A stretch of DNA of 64,000 nucleotides from Xylanimonas protaetiae (GCF_004135385.1 NZ_CP035493.1:372001-436000); one strand, 5' to 3'. Shown: positions 1 through 8,886, counted from the first letter of the stretch. Translations and numbers: made by a program. Notes: generated by a model not told the origin, from the sequence alone.

Positions 1-1002
1 GCGAACGAAGACCTTCGTGCCGAGCAGTGTCGTCGTCGTCGAGTACACCGGGTGCCCCATCGGCGTCGTCACGCCGACACTGATGACGGCATCGTCGAAT
101 GCGACAGGCGACGCAAGCTGCATCGTGACCTCGACACCCTCGTCCGGGCCGAGTTCGGGCTCGCCACCGTGGCCGGAGTCCGCCCAGAGCGCGATCCCCT
201 CGAACCGCGCAGCAAGTTCCGGCCGGTCCTCGGCCTGCTCAGCCGCAAGGCGGGAGCGCTCTTCCTGACGCTCCTCCTCCCAGTCGGCCCGAAGCTTCTG
301 AAGCGCTGTCAGTGGCTCGTCGTCGGACACGATCCGGCCGTGGTCGAGGACGACAGCGCGGTCACAGAACTCGTTGACCTGGTCCAGACCGTGGGTCACG
401 AGCACAATCGTCCGGCCCTCGGCCTGGAACTGACGGATCCGCTCCAAGCACTTACGCTGAAACGGCTCGTCGCCGACGGCCAATACCTCGTCCACAAGCA
501 GGATGTCAGGGTCGACGTGAATGGCGACGGCGAATGCGAGCCGCACATACATGCCTGAAGAGTAGAACTTCACCTGGGTATCAATGAACTCCTCGATCCC
601 CGAGAAGTCGACGATCGCATCGAAGTACTTGTCGATCTCCTGGCGGCTGATACCTAGGATCGAGGCGTTGAGGTAGACGTTCTCTCGTCCGGTGAGGTCG
701 GGGTGGAACCCCGCGCCCAGCTCGAGGAGCGCCGCGAGCCGACCCCGGAGGCTGACCGAGCCTGTGTCGGGTTGAAGAATGCCGCCGATCATCTTCAGCA
801 GCGTCGACTTGCCCGAGCCATTGTGGCCGACGAGCCCGATCGTCGTACCAGCCTCGATAGTAAGCGACACGTCCTGCAGCGCCCAAAACTCCTCCTTGTG
901 GAGCTGAGAGCGCCCGAAGTTGACGATACGTTCCTTGAGCGACTTCTCCTTGCGAACCGTGAACTTCTTCGACAGGTCGGCGATCTCGATGACTGACGTC
1001 AC
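1..1002 (-). CDS. wzt: Polysaccharide ABC exporter ATP-binding protein (Wzt type), 3' end outside window
   Basis: This is the ATPase of an ABC-2 exporter that moves an undecaprenyl-linked glycan across the membrane. The GTG start at 1002 lies one base after the permease stop, so the two are co-translated. About 334 codons are visible and no stop is reached. The Walker A motif GHNGSGKST is near residue 60, a signature-like YSSGMYVRLAFA near 148, Walker B ILLVDE near 169 and the H-loop VTHG near 200. A charged E/R-rich linker (about residues 235-255) leads into a beta-rich C-terminal region. That layout matches Wzt proteins with a C-terminal glycan-binding domain, which recognise a chain-end modification. 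If so, chain length may be controlled by terminal modification rather than by Wzy/Wzz. The C-terminal domain is incomplete here, so its specificity cannot be judged. Confidence 0.9.
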   Translation of the reverse strand, partial: MTSVIEIADLSKKFTVRKEKSLKERIVNFGRSQLHKEEFWALQDVSLTIEAGTTIGLVGHNGSGKSTLLKMIGGILQPDTGSVSLRGRLAALLELGAGFHPDLTGRENVYLNASILGISRQEIDKYFDAIVDFSGIEEFIDTQVKFYSSGMYVRLAFAVAIHVDPDILLVDEVLAVGDEPFQRKCLERIRQFQAEGRTIVLVTHGLDQVNEFCDRAVVLDHGRIVSDDEPLTALQKLRADWEEERQEERSRLAAEQAEDRPELAARFEGIALWADSGHGGEPELGPDEGVEVTMQLASPVAFDDAVISVGVTTPMGHPVYSTTTTLLGTKVFVR

Positions 1003-1003
1003 G

Positions 1004-1945
1004 TCACAGCTCCTGGGCGAGGTTGGCCTGCAGGCGGGCGAAGATCCGCTGAGCGACCCACAGGAAGATGATTCCGACGACAGCGACGATGGTCAGCCGG
1101 AGACCAAGGTGCGACACCTGCGGCAGCGGGTTGTCTGGTGTGCCGTCCCCGGCAACCCAGAACGTCCTCTGGAAGCCGAGCACAGCGGTCGTCGCGGGGT
1201 TGGACAGATAGATGTTCATGAGCAGCCTCGCGACGGGCTCGGAGACCCAACCCTGCAACGAGCTCTGGACAAAGGTCCACGAGTACACGATGGGCGACGC
1301 CCAGAAGAAGATCATGATCGCGATCTCGACGAGGTACTGGACATCGCGGAGATAGACGTTCACCGCGGCCAGGATCAGACCGATAGCTGTTCCCCAGGCG
1401 AACAGCACAACGAGCGACAGAGGGAAGTAGATCCATCGAGCGCCCGTCGGGAACTCGCCGAAAAATGTCACGGCAGCGAAGAGCACAACGAGCTGGACTG
1501 CAAAGTTGAACGCCGCTGAACCGATCGCCGCGAGCGGGAACACTTCTCGCGGCATGTAGACCTTCTTGACCAGACCCGCGTTGTTGACGACCGACCCGGT
1601 CGCGGCGGAAACTGCCTCCGAGAAGAACCCCCATGCCGTGAGGCTCGAGTAGATGAAGACGGCGAAGCCCGGGAGTCCGCGAGCTTGACCGAGAAACTGG
1701 CCGAGCACCACGTAGTAGATGAGGAGCATCGCAAGCGGTCGCGCGAGGCTCCAGAGGAAGCCCAACGCCGAGTCCTTGTACCGCGCTTTGAGCTCTCGCC
1801 GAACGAGCAGGTCGAGGAGTTCCCTATGGGCGACGACGTCCTTGATCGATGCGATGGTCCCGCCGACGAAGCCCTTGCGCGGTCCGGCAGGACGCATCGG
1901 CTCCAGGGCAAGCGCAGCCGCGCGGTCCGGTACTTCGGTGGTCAT
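1004..1945 (-). CDS. wzm: Polysaccharide ABC exporter permease (Wzm type, ABC-2 family)
   Basis: This is a 313-residue integral membrane partner of the downstream ATPase. The ATG at 1945 was chosen because AAGGAG lies about 9 bases upstream; a longer frame starting at 1999 has no ribosome site. After a cytoplasmic N-terminus comes the amphipathic stretch LLVRRELKARYKDSALGFLW, typical of Wzm/TagG permeases. About six hydrophobic segments follow, including AMLLIYYVVLGQFLG and AIMIFFWASPIVYSWTF. The gene lies 69 bases after the GT2 stop in a minus-strand series: coiled-coil protein, GT2, wzm, wzt. The natural substrate is inferred to be the polymer built by this locus. A teichoic-acid-like substrate would look the same at this level. 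Confidence 0.9.
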   Translation of the reverse strand: MTTEVPDRAAALALEPMRPAGPRKGFVGGTIASIKDVVAHRELLDLLVRRELKARYKDSALGFLWSLARPLAMLLIYYVVLGQFLGQARGLPGFAVFIYSSLTAWGFFSEAVSAATGSVVNNAGLVKKVYMPREVFPLAAIGSAAFNFAVQLVVLFAAVTFFGEFPTGARWIYFPLSLVVLFAWGTAIGLILAAVNVYLRDVQYLVEIAIMIFFWASPIVYSWTFVQSSLQGWVSEPVARLLMNIYLSNPATTAVLGFQRTFWVAGDGTPDNPLPQVSHLGLRLTIVAVVGIIFLWVAQRIFARLQANLAQEL

Positions 1946-2014
1946 GGGTGACCGCTCCTTCTGAACTGATCTGGGGTGGGCGCGACCCCGGCGCAGCACT
2001 CTAGCGTGCAGCGG

Positions 2015-3592
2015 TCAGCCGGGAAGAATCCCTGGCATGTAGAGGTCAAGGCTTTGCGGGAGAGCCCAGCGGTCCGTCATGAAGTCGACCTCGTAGTCGA
2101 AGACCTCGACGACACGCGTCTGCGACTCAAAGTGGTACGCCGTCGCGTCGTGGACCCACACCGCGCTCAGCCCGAGCTGTCGGACCTTGAGGCTGAAGTC
2201 GACGTCGTTGAAGTTCGCCGGAAGTCGCTCCGTGAACCCTCCGACGGCTTGGTACGTCGCCCGGGTCAAGGCAAGGCACGCGCCCGTCACGGCACTGGTC
2301 TCACGACTCACCTTGAGCACAGCGTTGGGGCCCGGTTCGTCGCCCGGTGTGAACCGCAAGGGGTGGCAGAAGTACCGCGTCCACACTCCGAGCCCGGCGT
2401 GCTGGATGGTGCCATCCGCGTAGAGCAGCCTGGCACCGGTCACCCCAATACCCCGCTCCGACAGCGGCGCCACGAGCCGAGGGATCAGCCCGGGCTCGAG
2501 AAGCTCGACGTCGTCGTTCATCATGACGATCACCTCACCATGCGAGGCGACAAACCCGTCGTTGCACTTCTTGGAGTAGTTGAAGGGCTCCGTAAACTCG
2601 AGGAGCACCAGGCGGTCGCCCGCCACGCGCCGAAGCTCGTCGAGCACATCAGATGGCGTGGGCGTGTCATATACGACGACGATCTCGATGTTCTCATGGC
2701 CGCCGAACTCGACGAGCGATCGCACGGCTTCCACGACGAAGACCCGCTCGCTGCCCCAGACATACCCAGTTCCGCCTCGCGTCGGGATGATGATCGAGAC
2801 GAGCAGGTCCGCAGGAAGCGGGTCGTAGAGCACCTTGTAGCAGCTCGCCCAGTCGCCGTACTCGGCGTGGGCCGACACCCCGAGCCGCTGCAGGTGCTCA
2901 TCGACAGCCTTGCGACCGGCGACCCACGCGTACGGCTTCGCGTCGACGTCGCCGGCGGCCGAACCTGGCACCACCCGCCAGTGGTAGAGAACCTCGGGTA
3001 CATGGACGATCTCACGCGCCCGCTCTGTGACGCGCAGGGCGAGGTCGTGGTCTTGCGACCCCTCGAACCCGGGGCGGAACGCGCCGAGATCTCGCACAAG
3101 CGACGTCCGGAGCACCTGGAGGTGACCGGTGTACATCTGACCCCGAAGGAGGACAGGAGACCACTCGGGCTTGCGGAAGTGGTCGTAGTGCCGTCCGTCG
3201 GTGCCGATCTTGTCCTCGTCTGAGTACAGGTAGTCCGCTCGGGGGCGCTCGTGGATTGCGGCGCGCATCCGCTCTAGCGCCGTGGGTGCGAGCTGGTCGT
3301 CGTGGTCCACGAGCGCGATGAACTCCCCCCGCGCTCGAGCGACGGCGTCGTTCGACGCAGCCACGATGTGCCCGTTGGACTCGCGCTCGACCACGATGAT
3401 GCGCTCGTCGCGCGCAGCCGCAGCACGGAGAATCATGCGGACCTCGGGGTTCGTCGAGGCGTCGTCTACAGCAACAAGCTCCCAGTCCAGAAATGTCTGC
3501 GCCAGTACCGAATCGATCATCTCTGTCAACGCCTGGACGGGCGGGTCGAAGACAGGGGTGACAATCGAGAACAGCGGAGCCGTCCCTGTCAC
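2015..3592 (-). CDS. Dual-domain family 2 glycosyltransferase
   Basis: The protein has 525 residues and two GT-A fold segments. The first begins FSIVTPVFDPP at residue 8, has VDDAST near 42 and the acidic site LVDHDD near 95. The second begins LVSIIIPTRGG near residue 265 and has the acidic site MMNDDVEL near 360 plus DADXTIQHAG-type features (ADGTIQHAG) near 390. A late NFNDVDFSLKVRQLG motif is typical of GT2 enzymes that assemble rhamnan or O-antigen chains. Two catalytic-like domains could add two sugars or carry out alternating polymerisation. The ATG overlaps the stop of the upstream coiled-coil gene (TGATG type), so the two are translationally coupled. Donor and acceptor cannot be read from the sequence. 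No transmembrane segment is evident. Confidence 0.85.
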   Translation of the reverse strand: MTGTAPLFSIVTPVFDPPVQALTEMIDSVLAQTFLDWELVAVDDASTNPEVRMILRAAAARDERIIVVERESNGHIVAASNDAVARARGEFIALVDHDDQLAPTALERMRAAIHERPRADYLYSDEDKIGTDGRHYDHFRKPEWSPVLLRGQMYTGHLQVLRTSLVRDLGAFRPGFEGSQDHDLALRVTERAREIVHVPEVLYHWRVVPGSAAGDVDAKPYAWVAGRKAVDEHLQRLGVSAHAEYGDWASCYKVLYDPLPADLLVSIIIPTRGGTGYVWGSERVFVVEAVRSLVEFGGHENIEIVVVYDTPTPSDVLDELRRVAGDRLVLLEFTEPFNYSKKCNDGFVASHGEVIVMMNDDVELLEPGLIPRLVAPLSERGIGVTGARLLYADGTIQHAGLGVWTRYFCHPLRFTPGDEPGPNAVLKVSRETSAVTGACLALTRATYQAVGGFTERLPANFNDVDFSLKVRQLGLSAVWVHDATAYHFESQTRVVEVFDYEVDFMTDRWALPQSLDLYMPGILPG

Positions 3593-3981
3593 TTGGCGAG
3601 CCTCTTCACCAGGCGGACCGGGGAGGTGGCAAGGCGCCCAAGCTTCATCGAGCGGGAGGCGAGCAAGGAGGCGACCCGCCCTTCAAGGGAGGCGATCTCC
3701 GCACGCAGGACCGCCGTGTCTGCGCGCAGCGCATCCGACTGCCTGCGCAGTTCGTCGACCTCGCCACGCAAGCGGTCAGCCTCGGCCATGGCTCTCGTCT
3801 CGGACTCGGCCTTGACCTCTGCCTCGTACCGGGCGACGACGAGGTCTCTGCGCAACCGGCCGACGGTCGCCTCTAGGCCGATGACGTGGTCGCGAAACAC
3901 GAGCGCCTCCCGTGCTCCAAGACTGGCGATCTCGCGGTCCACTTGAGCTGTCCGCTCACCTTGTACGGGCCCAAACTCCAC
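3589..3981 (-). CDS. Small coiled-coil protein coupled to the GT2 gene
   Basis: This 130-residue protein has no recognised enzymatic domain. From about residue 25 to 110 it is an almost continuous charged heptad pattern (for example EADRLRGEVDELRRQSDALR), predicted to form a long coiled coil. The tail is basic and hydrophobic (SRSMKLGRLATSPVRLVKRLAK) and resembles the SRSWRLTxPLR boundary motif seen next to glycosyltransferase domains in large GT fusion proteins. It overlaps the start of the GT2 gene. The likely reading is a detached coiled-coil module that acts as a scaffold or molecular ruler for the glycosyltransferase, as coiled coils do in WbdD-type chain-length control. That function is inference. 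The start at 3981 has no strong ribosome site. Confidence 0.65.
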   Translation of the reverse strand: MEFGPVQGERTAQVDREIASLGAREALVFRDHVIGLEATVGRLRRDLVVARYEAEVKAESETRAMAEADRLRGEVDELRRQSDALRADTAVLRAEIASLEGRVASLLASRSMKLGRLATSPVRLVKRLAK

Positions 3982-4109
3982 GCAGCGAGACTACCTTGCG
4001 AGGCGCTTGGCCAGAGACACAGACGGCAGAACGAACACACGATGTGTCGTGCGCCCCACCTGAGGCAACCGACATACGCCGGTGCCTCCTCGCGTCGGCC
4101 GCGTGATCG

Positions 4110-4115
4110 TATGAT
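4110..4115 (+). promoter_or_regulatory. Putative -10 box TATGAT
   Basis: TATGAT lies 36 bases upstream of the small leader ORF at 4152, in the divergent gap between the coiled-coil gene and the DUF2142-like gene. No convincing -35 is visible, which is common for actinobacterial promoters. Confidence 0.4.
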
Positions 4116-4151
4116 GCGGACGTACGCGCCCCCTCCGTCTGGAGTCCCTGC

Positions 4152-4211
4152 ATGCCCGAGTCCATCGCTCTCGCCAACGCGGTCGCATACCCGCAGTACC
4201 AGCCCGCGTGA
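4152..4211 (+). CDS. 19-residue leader ORF coupled to the membrane protein gene
   Basis: ATG at 4152 opens a 19-codon frame (MPESIALANAVAYPQYQPA) ending in TGA at 4209-4211. GGAG lies about 7 bases upstream of the ATG, a better ribosome site than any at the following gene. The stop overlaps the GTG start of the large membrane protein in a GTGA arrangement, a classic layout for translational coupling. The peptide has no run of a single amino acid, so classical amino-acid attenuation is not indicated. It may simply deliver ribosomes to the GTG start. It is too short for conservation to be assessed by eye, and chance cannot be excluded. Confidence 0.4.
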   Translation: MPESIALANAVAYPQYQPA

Positions 4212-5818
4212 GGCGCTCAAAGACGGCTCCGGCGGGTTCGGCGGGCGCCACTCGACGGGCCGCATTGACAAGGCGGGCACACATGGGTTCGAAGCTCGGG
4301 CGTGGACGCGTCACGCGCGTCACGGCCGGGCTTGCCCTCATTGCCGCGGCGCTGCTAACCGTCGTCGCATGGTCGACATCGTCGCCTGTCGGGTCCTTCC
4401 CCGACGAGGACTTCCACCTGGCAAGCATCTGGTGCCCGTCGCTGACCGGCGAGGTCTGCAACGTCAACCATCCCACCACGGGCCGCACCGAGGTGGAGAT
4501 CCCGAAGAGGCTACGTCAGCCGTGGTTCTGCTATGGCGTGTCGACCGACGAGTCAGCCGCCTGCTCGTTCGACGTCGGCGATGGAACCGAATGGTGGGGC
4601 AGGGTCAACGACGGCGAGTACCTCGGCATCTACTACACCGTGCTTCACAACCTGGTCGGCCCGAACGTCTTCCGGTCGGTAGTCGCGATCCGACTTTTCA
4701 ACGGGACACTCGCTGTCCTGCTCATCGGAGCGATCGCCGCGCTGCTGCCGCAGGGCGGGCGGCGGTGGATGGCATTGTCAGTCCTACCCGTCTCCGTCCC
4801 TTTCGTCGTCTCGCTCATCAGCTCCGTCAACCCGTCAAGCTGGGCAGTGAGCGGCACGATTGCCGCGTGGTTCAGCCTCAACGGCGCGCTCCGAGCGCCG
4901 GAACGATGGCGACGCGTCGCCCTTGGGAGCCTCGGCATCGTTGGCGCGGCCATGGCGGCGGTAGCACGCGCAGATGCCGCGGCGTTCCTGGTGGTCATGC
5001 TGTGCGCCGTCGTTGCCCTCAACTTCTACCGATCACGGCGATGGGTGATTCCTGCGGTGTGTGCAGTCGCCGTCGTGATCCTCGCCGCGATCGGATTCCT
5101 CGGCGCCGCCAACTCAGGTTCCATACAATCCGGGTTCGGATCACACCCAATTGGATCCGGCGAAGTCGACCCCGCGACCGGGCTGCCGATGCCCCCGTAC
5201 AGCCGGCTGCTGTCAACGCTCTTCGCTCTTCCCGCGATACAGCTCGAGTTCTTCTCGCAACTCGCGCAGGGGGTCCAAGCACCATCGTTGGTGTACGTGT
5301 TCATGGTGGCCACCGCCGGGGGCGTCTTCTTCGCGGGCCTCCGCACAATGAACCTGCGCAAGGCCGTCGCGCTCAGCGGGACCATGCTGGTCTACGTGGC
5401 AATCCCCATCTACTTCCTCCAGCTCTCGTCCGGCTACCAGAGCCGCTACACCCTGCCGCTCGTCCCCGTCATTCTCGCCATTGCGGTCTCCCGCGCTGCC
5501 GACTCCGGATGGTCGATCCGACTGACGCGAACGCAGGCCGCCTCCGCCTACATCCTGATCGTGGTGGCCCACTCCGTTGCCCTGCACACATTCATCCGTC
5601 GGTACGTGACAGGCCTCGACGTGCTGCAGTTGAATCTCAACGCACAAGTCGAGTGGTGGCACGCCGGCCCGTCCCCGATGGCGACCTGGCTGGTCGGCTC
5701 GCTGGCGTTTGCCGCCCTCGGCTTCCCGCTTGTACACGGCAGCGGACGCCAGGCGCCGGGCGGGGACGTCGCTGGCGAGAAAGCCCTTCGTCTTCCCGCG
5801 ACGGAGTCGGTCAGGTAG
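4208..5818 (+). CDS. DUF2142-like polytopic membrane protein
   Basis: This 536-residue membrane protein has about 10-12 hydrophobic segments. A basic N-terminus precedes the first segment (VTAGLALIAAALLTVVAW), followed by a large extracytoplasmic loop that starts SFPDEDFHL. An acidic motif just after the first membrane span is the hallmark of GT-C fold enzymes and of DUF2142 proteins from polysaccharide clusters. The loop carries several cysteines (residues about 77-120), suggesting disulfides outside the membrane. The GTG at 4208 is favoured because it overlaps the stop of a small ribosome-site-bearing ORF; an ATG at 4283 is the alternative. It probably transfers a sugar from a polyprenyl-phosphate donor on the outer face or polymerises repeat units. 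No wzy is otherwise recognisable in the locus. The exact role is inference. Confidence 0.7.
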   Translation: MRRSKTAPAGSAGATRRAALTRRAHMGSKLGRGRVTRVTAGLALIAAALLTVVAWSTSSPVGSFPDEDFHLASIWCPSLTGEVCNVNHPTTGRTEVEIPKRLRQPWFCYGVSTDESAACSFDVGDGTEWWGRVNDGEYLGIYYTVLHNLVGPNVFRSVVAIRLFNGTLAVLLIGAIAALLPQGGRRWMALSVLPVSVPFVVSLISSVNPSSWAVSGTIAAWFSLNGALRAPERWRRVALGSLGIVGAAMAAVARADAAAFLVVMLCAVVALNFYRSRRWVIPAVCAVAVVILAAIGFLGAANSGSIQSGFGSHPIGSGEVDPATGLPMPPYSRLLSTLFALPAIQLEFFSQLAQGVQAPSLVYVFMVATAGGVFFAGLRTMNLRKAVALSGTMLVYVAIPIYFLQLSSGYQSRYTLPLVPVILAIAVSRAADSGWSIRLTRTQAASAYILIVVAHSVALHTFIRRYVTGLDVLQLNLNAQVEWWHAGPSPMATWLVGSLAFAALGFPLVHGSGRQAPGGDVAGEKALRLPATESVR

Positions 5819-5874
5819 GCCACCGCCCGGCAGGCGGGCACGACGCTTTCGACAGGTGGGCGGCGGACCTCAAG

Positions 5875-7175
5875 TCAGGCGCGCGATCCCTCGCCGAGCA
5901 CGATGCGGGGCGTCCCTGCCCAGAGGGCGCCGTCCGTGACACGACGCCCATCGACGAGAAGCCGCACGCCCGGGATGTCCGCGGGCGTCAGCGTTCGGTA
6001 ATCGGCGTGATCGGTCTGCACCACCGCAAGATGGGCCGGCTCACCCGTGTGGTAGACGTCGAAACCGAGCTTCAGCAGTTCCGCATCAGTGAAGAGCGGG
6101 TCGTGAACGAGCACTTGAGCGCCGCGCCTGCGCAGCGCGTCGGACGTCGCGAACACACCGGACAACGCAGTCTCTTTCACTCCGCTGCGGTACGCCGCGC
6201 CCAGCACGACGGCCCGAAGGCCGCTCAGGTCGCCGAGGATCTCCTCGGCGCGCGAGACCATGCGTTCTGGCATCTCCGCGTTGACCCGGCGAGCGTCGCG
6301 CACAATCGTCGCGTCAGGGTCCACTGACAGGTAGAGGCGCGGGTACACAGGAATACAGTGACCGCCGACTGCGATCCCGGGGCGGTGGATGTGGCTGTAG
6401 GGCTGTGAGTTGCAGGCCTCGATGACCGCGTACACATCGAGTCCCACCTTGTCGGCGAAGAGCGCGAACTGGTTCGCGAGGCCGATGTTGACGTCACGGA
6501 ACGTGGTCTCGGCGAGCTTCGCAAGCTCGGATGCTTCGGCTGAACCGAGATCCCAGACGCCGTTCGGTCGGGCCAGATCAGTACGTTCGTCGAAGTCGAG
6601 AACCGCCTCGTAGAATGCGCGCGCGCGCTGGGCGCCGACTGCGCTGAGTCCCCCGACGAGCTTCGGATACCTGCGGAGGTCGGCGAACACGCGACCGGTG
6701 AGGACCCGCTCGGGCGAGAAGACCAAGTGGAAGTCCTCCCCTTCCTTGAGGCCGGAGATCTCTTCGATCATCGGCATCCACCGGTGACGCGTGGTGCCAA
6801 CGGGCAAGGTTGTCTCGTAAGACACCAGTGTGCCCGGGGTCAGGTGCGCGGCGAGCGACTTCGTGGCCTCGTCCATCCACCCGAAGTCCGGCTGGGCTGT
6901 CTCCTCATCGACGAAGAGCGGTACGACGAGCACGACTGCGTCGGCGCCCGGTACGGCGTCACCGTAGTCGGTGGTGGCGCGAAGGCGGCCGGCAGGGACA
7001 AGCTCAGCGAGCTTCTCGGCCAGGTGTGCCTCCCCGGGAATGGCTCTCTTCCTGCGTTCACCGTCGCGACGGTCTCGTTATTCACATCGACACCGACAAC
7101 CTCATGGCCCTTGCTCGCGAACTGCGCGGCCAGCGGGAGTCCAATCTTGCCCAGAGCGATGACGGCAATGCGCAT
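5875..7175 (-). pseudogene. UDP-N-acetylhexosamine 6-dehydrogenase (WbpA/WecC-like), frameshifted
   Basis: The product would oxidise C6 of a UDP-HexNAc to the uronic acid using NAD. The N-terminus from ATG 7175 (GGAAGGA upstream) has the Rossmann motif ALGKIGLPLAAQFASKGH. The reading frame then breaks at the C4 run at 7032-7035. Adding one base restores an unbroken protein of about 433 residues, continuing EAHLAEKLAELVPAG and then VLVVPLFVDEETAQPDF. The C-terminal part keeps YETTLPVGTTR, the FSPERV motif, the ELAKLAETTFRDVNIGLANQ substrate region and the active-site cysteine in GIAVGGHCIPVYP. The gene is therefore intact except for a single-base deletion, which could be a homopolymer sequencing error or a real loss. 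As written, only a 352-residue fragment from 6933 is open. Confidence 0.8.
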
Positions 7176-7333
7176 CAAGGGGTCCTTCCGGAGAGGAGGC
7201 GGCAGGGGTCCGGCTTATTCGTCGGGACGGGCGCGTTCGTGGCTGCAAGACGTCGCCAACGGTCCACCAGCAGGATACGCGACAATCGGCGGCGGCTCGG
7301 GCGCACCCTTGGATGCGGCGAGCACGGACCGCG

Positions 7334-8308
7334 TCAACTCCGGACGACCCGCTCGAACGGCTCTCCGTCAGGTGTCGAAGGGCTGGCCTGAATATCAAGC
7401 TGGAGTCCGCTGAGGAGCATCTGTGTGCCGATCATGAGTGGTAGCGCGGCCAACATCACCGTCGCGGCCGTCGCCACGGATGAGCTCGCGACTTGGAAGC
7501 AGACCCAGATCGCGACGACCAGACCGAACCCGAAAAGCAGGAGGCCGAGTGCCAGTAGCAGGGCGATGGGAGAGAACGACCAGAGCACGTAGCGATACCA
7601 GATGCGACGCCAGAAGCCCTTCGTCAGAAGCGCCAGGAGTTCCGGCACAACTCGACTCAGGCGGATGCTTGACACCTCATCCCCGTAGACCGCCGGGATC
7701 GGCACATCGACAGCCGGGACTTGAAGGATGTTCAGGTGAACGAGCAGATCGTTCTCGAAACTGTACCGCGACGCCACACGGTCAAGGTCGAGGCGTCGAA
7801 GTACCTGCGTTCGGATCGCCGTGTAGCCGTTCTGCGGGTCGAACAGGTGCCAGTACCCGCTCGCGAGTTTCGTCATGAAGGAGAGAACGACATTCCCGAA
7901 TACCCGGTACCTCGGCATACCACGGAACGACTCGGGCGCGAAGAACCTGTTGGCCTTCGCGAAGCCGTATCCCTGGGTCGTCACCCTCTCGAGGAGCGAG
8001 GGGAGGTAGGCCGGGTCCATCTGAGCGTCACCCGCCATGATGACGTTGACGTCGGCCCCAAGATCCATCGCGTGGCGATGGCCCGTGATGATCGCTCCGC
8101 CGACGCCCTTGTTCACCTCGTGCCGGAGAAGCACGACGCGCGGGTCCGTCGAAGCGCGGACGACCTCGCTTGTGTTGTCGGGGCTGCAGTCGTCGACCAC
8201 GATGATGTGATCGACGAAGTCCGGCATTGTTTCGATGACCGTCGTGATCATCTTCGCCTCGTTGTATGCAGGCACGATCGCAGCGATGCGCGCTCCCTCA
8301 AAAACCAT
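7334..8308 (-). CDS. Membrane-anchored family 2 glycosyltransferase (polyprenol-phosphate type)
   Basis: This 324-residue enzyme is likely to move a sugar from a nucleotide donor to polyprenyl phosphate on the cytoplasmic face. The GT-A domain starts IAAIVPAYNEAKMI, with VVDDCSPDNT near residue 38 and the catalytic-metal site MAGDAQMDP near 90. HLFDPQNGYTAIR near 155 resembles the conserved region of DPM1/GtrB enzymes. Two transmembrane helices follow at about 240-265 (SPIALLLALGLLLFGFGLVVAIWV) and 272-295. Its start lies 10 bases inside the end of the gtrA gene, and GtrA proteins flip such lipid-linked sugars, so the two probably work together. The sugar is unknown. Confidence 0.88.
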   Translation of the reverse strand: MVFEGARIAAIVPAYNEAKMITTVIETMPDFVDHIIVVDDCSPDNTSEVVRASTDPRVVLLRHEVNKGVGGAIITGHRHAMDLGADVNVIMAGDAQMDPAYLPSLLERVTTQGYGFAKANRFFAPESFRGMPRYRVFGNVVLSFMTKLASGYWHLFDPQNGYTAIRTQVLRRLDLDRVASRYSFENDLLVHLNILQVPAVDVPIPAVYGDEVSSIRLSRVVPELLALLTKGFWRRIWYRYVLWSFSPIALLLALGLLLFGFGLVVAIWVCFQVASSSVATAATVMLAALPLMIGTQMLLSGLQLDIQASPSTPDGEPFERVVRS

Positions 8309-8723
8309 CAGACCCCCTCTGTCGAAGTCGCGTGCCGTCGGCCCCGTGGGCGTCGGCGGCGAACACCCACCAGCGGTACGCGAAGAAGTTCGAGACCGTC
8401 GTGACCATCGTCGCGACCACCTTGCCGATGCCCCAGCCTGCGGAGGTCTGGTCGATCAGCGCGACGACCGCGGCGGTGACGACGGTGTTGACCGCCACGA
8501 GGATCGTGTACCGCACCAGCGCGCGACCGTGCGGGGCTCGCGACGCAAACCCGATCCTGCGCTGCACCGAGTATGTGAAAGCAAAACTGAGCAGAAAAGC
8601 CACCGCGGCGGCAACGCCCGTCGGCCAGCCCAGGCCTTCACGAAGCAGCGCGAGAAAGCCGAAGTCGACGGCGAATGCGAGCCCCCCGGCGACGAGGTAC
8701 CGCGCGATGCTGACAGTCATCAT
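8298..8723 (-). CDS. GtrA family membrane protein
   Basis: This is a 141-residue GtrA-like protein with four transmembrane helices at about 7-30, 37-57, 70-95 and 100-122. The family is thought to translocate polyprenyl-phosphate-linked sugars. RYLVAGGLAFAVDFGFLALLR at the N-terminus and SFAFTYSVQRRIGF between helices 2 and 3 are typical family features. It overlaps the following GT2 gene by 11 bases, forming a two-gene lipid-sugar unit. The start may be ATG 8723 or ATG 8720. The 145 bases between this start and the insertion sequence contain no recognisable gene. Confidence 0.85.
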   Translation of the reverse strand: MMTVSIARYLVAGGLAFAVDFGFLALLREGLGWPTGVAAAVAFLLSFAFTYSVQRRIGFASRAPHGRALVRYTILVAVNTVVTAAVVALIDQTSAGWGIGKVVATMVTTVSNFFAYRWWVFAADAHGADGTRLRQRGSDGF

Positions 8724-8859
8724 GCGACACTCCAGATCGCTCGGCGCCCACGAACCGGTGTGTGACGCCTCCGAGCGTTCCAGTTCTGGAGGGCAAGATG
8801 TCGGTCGGGTTGCGCTCGCACGGGAGAAGGCTAGCGGGAGTCGGACCCGACCTCTGTCC

Positions 8860-8867
8860 CCCTAGCC
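8860..8867. repeat. Target-site duplication, left copy
   Basis: CCCTAGCC abuts the left inverted repeat of the insertion sequence. The same 8 bases abut the right inverted repeat at 10356-10363, as expected of a transposition-generated duplication. Its exactness suggests a recent event. Confidence 0.85.
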
Positions 8868-8886
8868 GCAATGCCGCGAAGTTAGG
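8868..8886. repeat. IS left terminal inverted repeat
   Basis: GCAATGCCGCGAAGTTAGG, identical over 19 bases to the reverse complement of 10337-10355. Confidence 0.92.
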
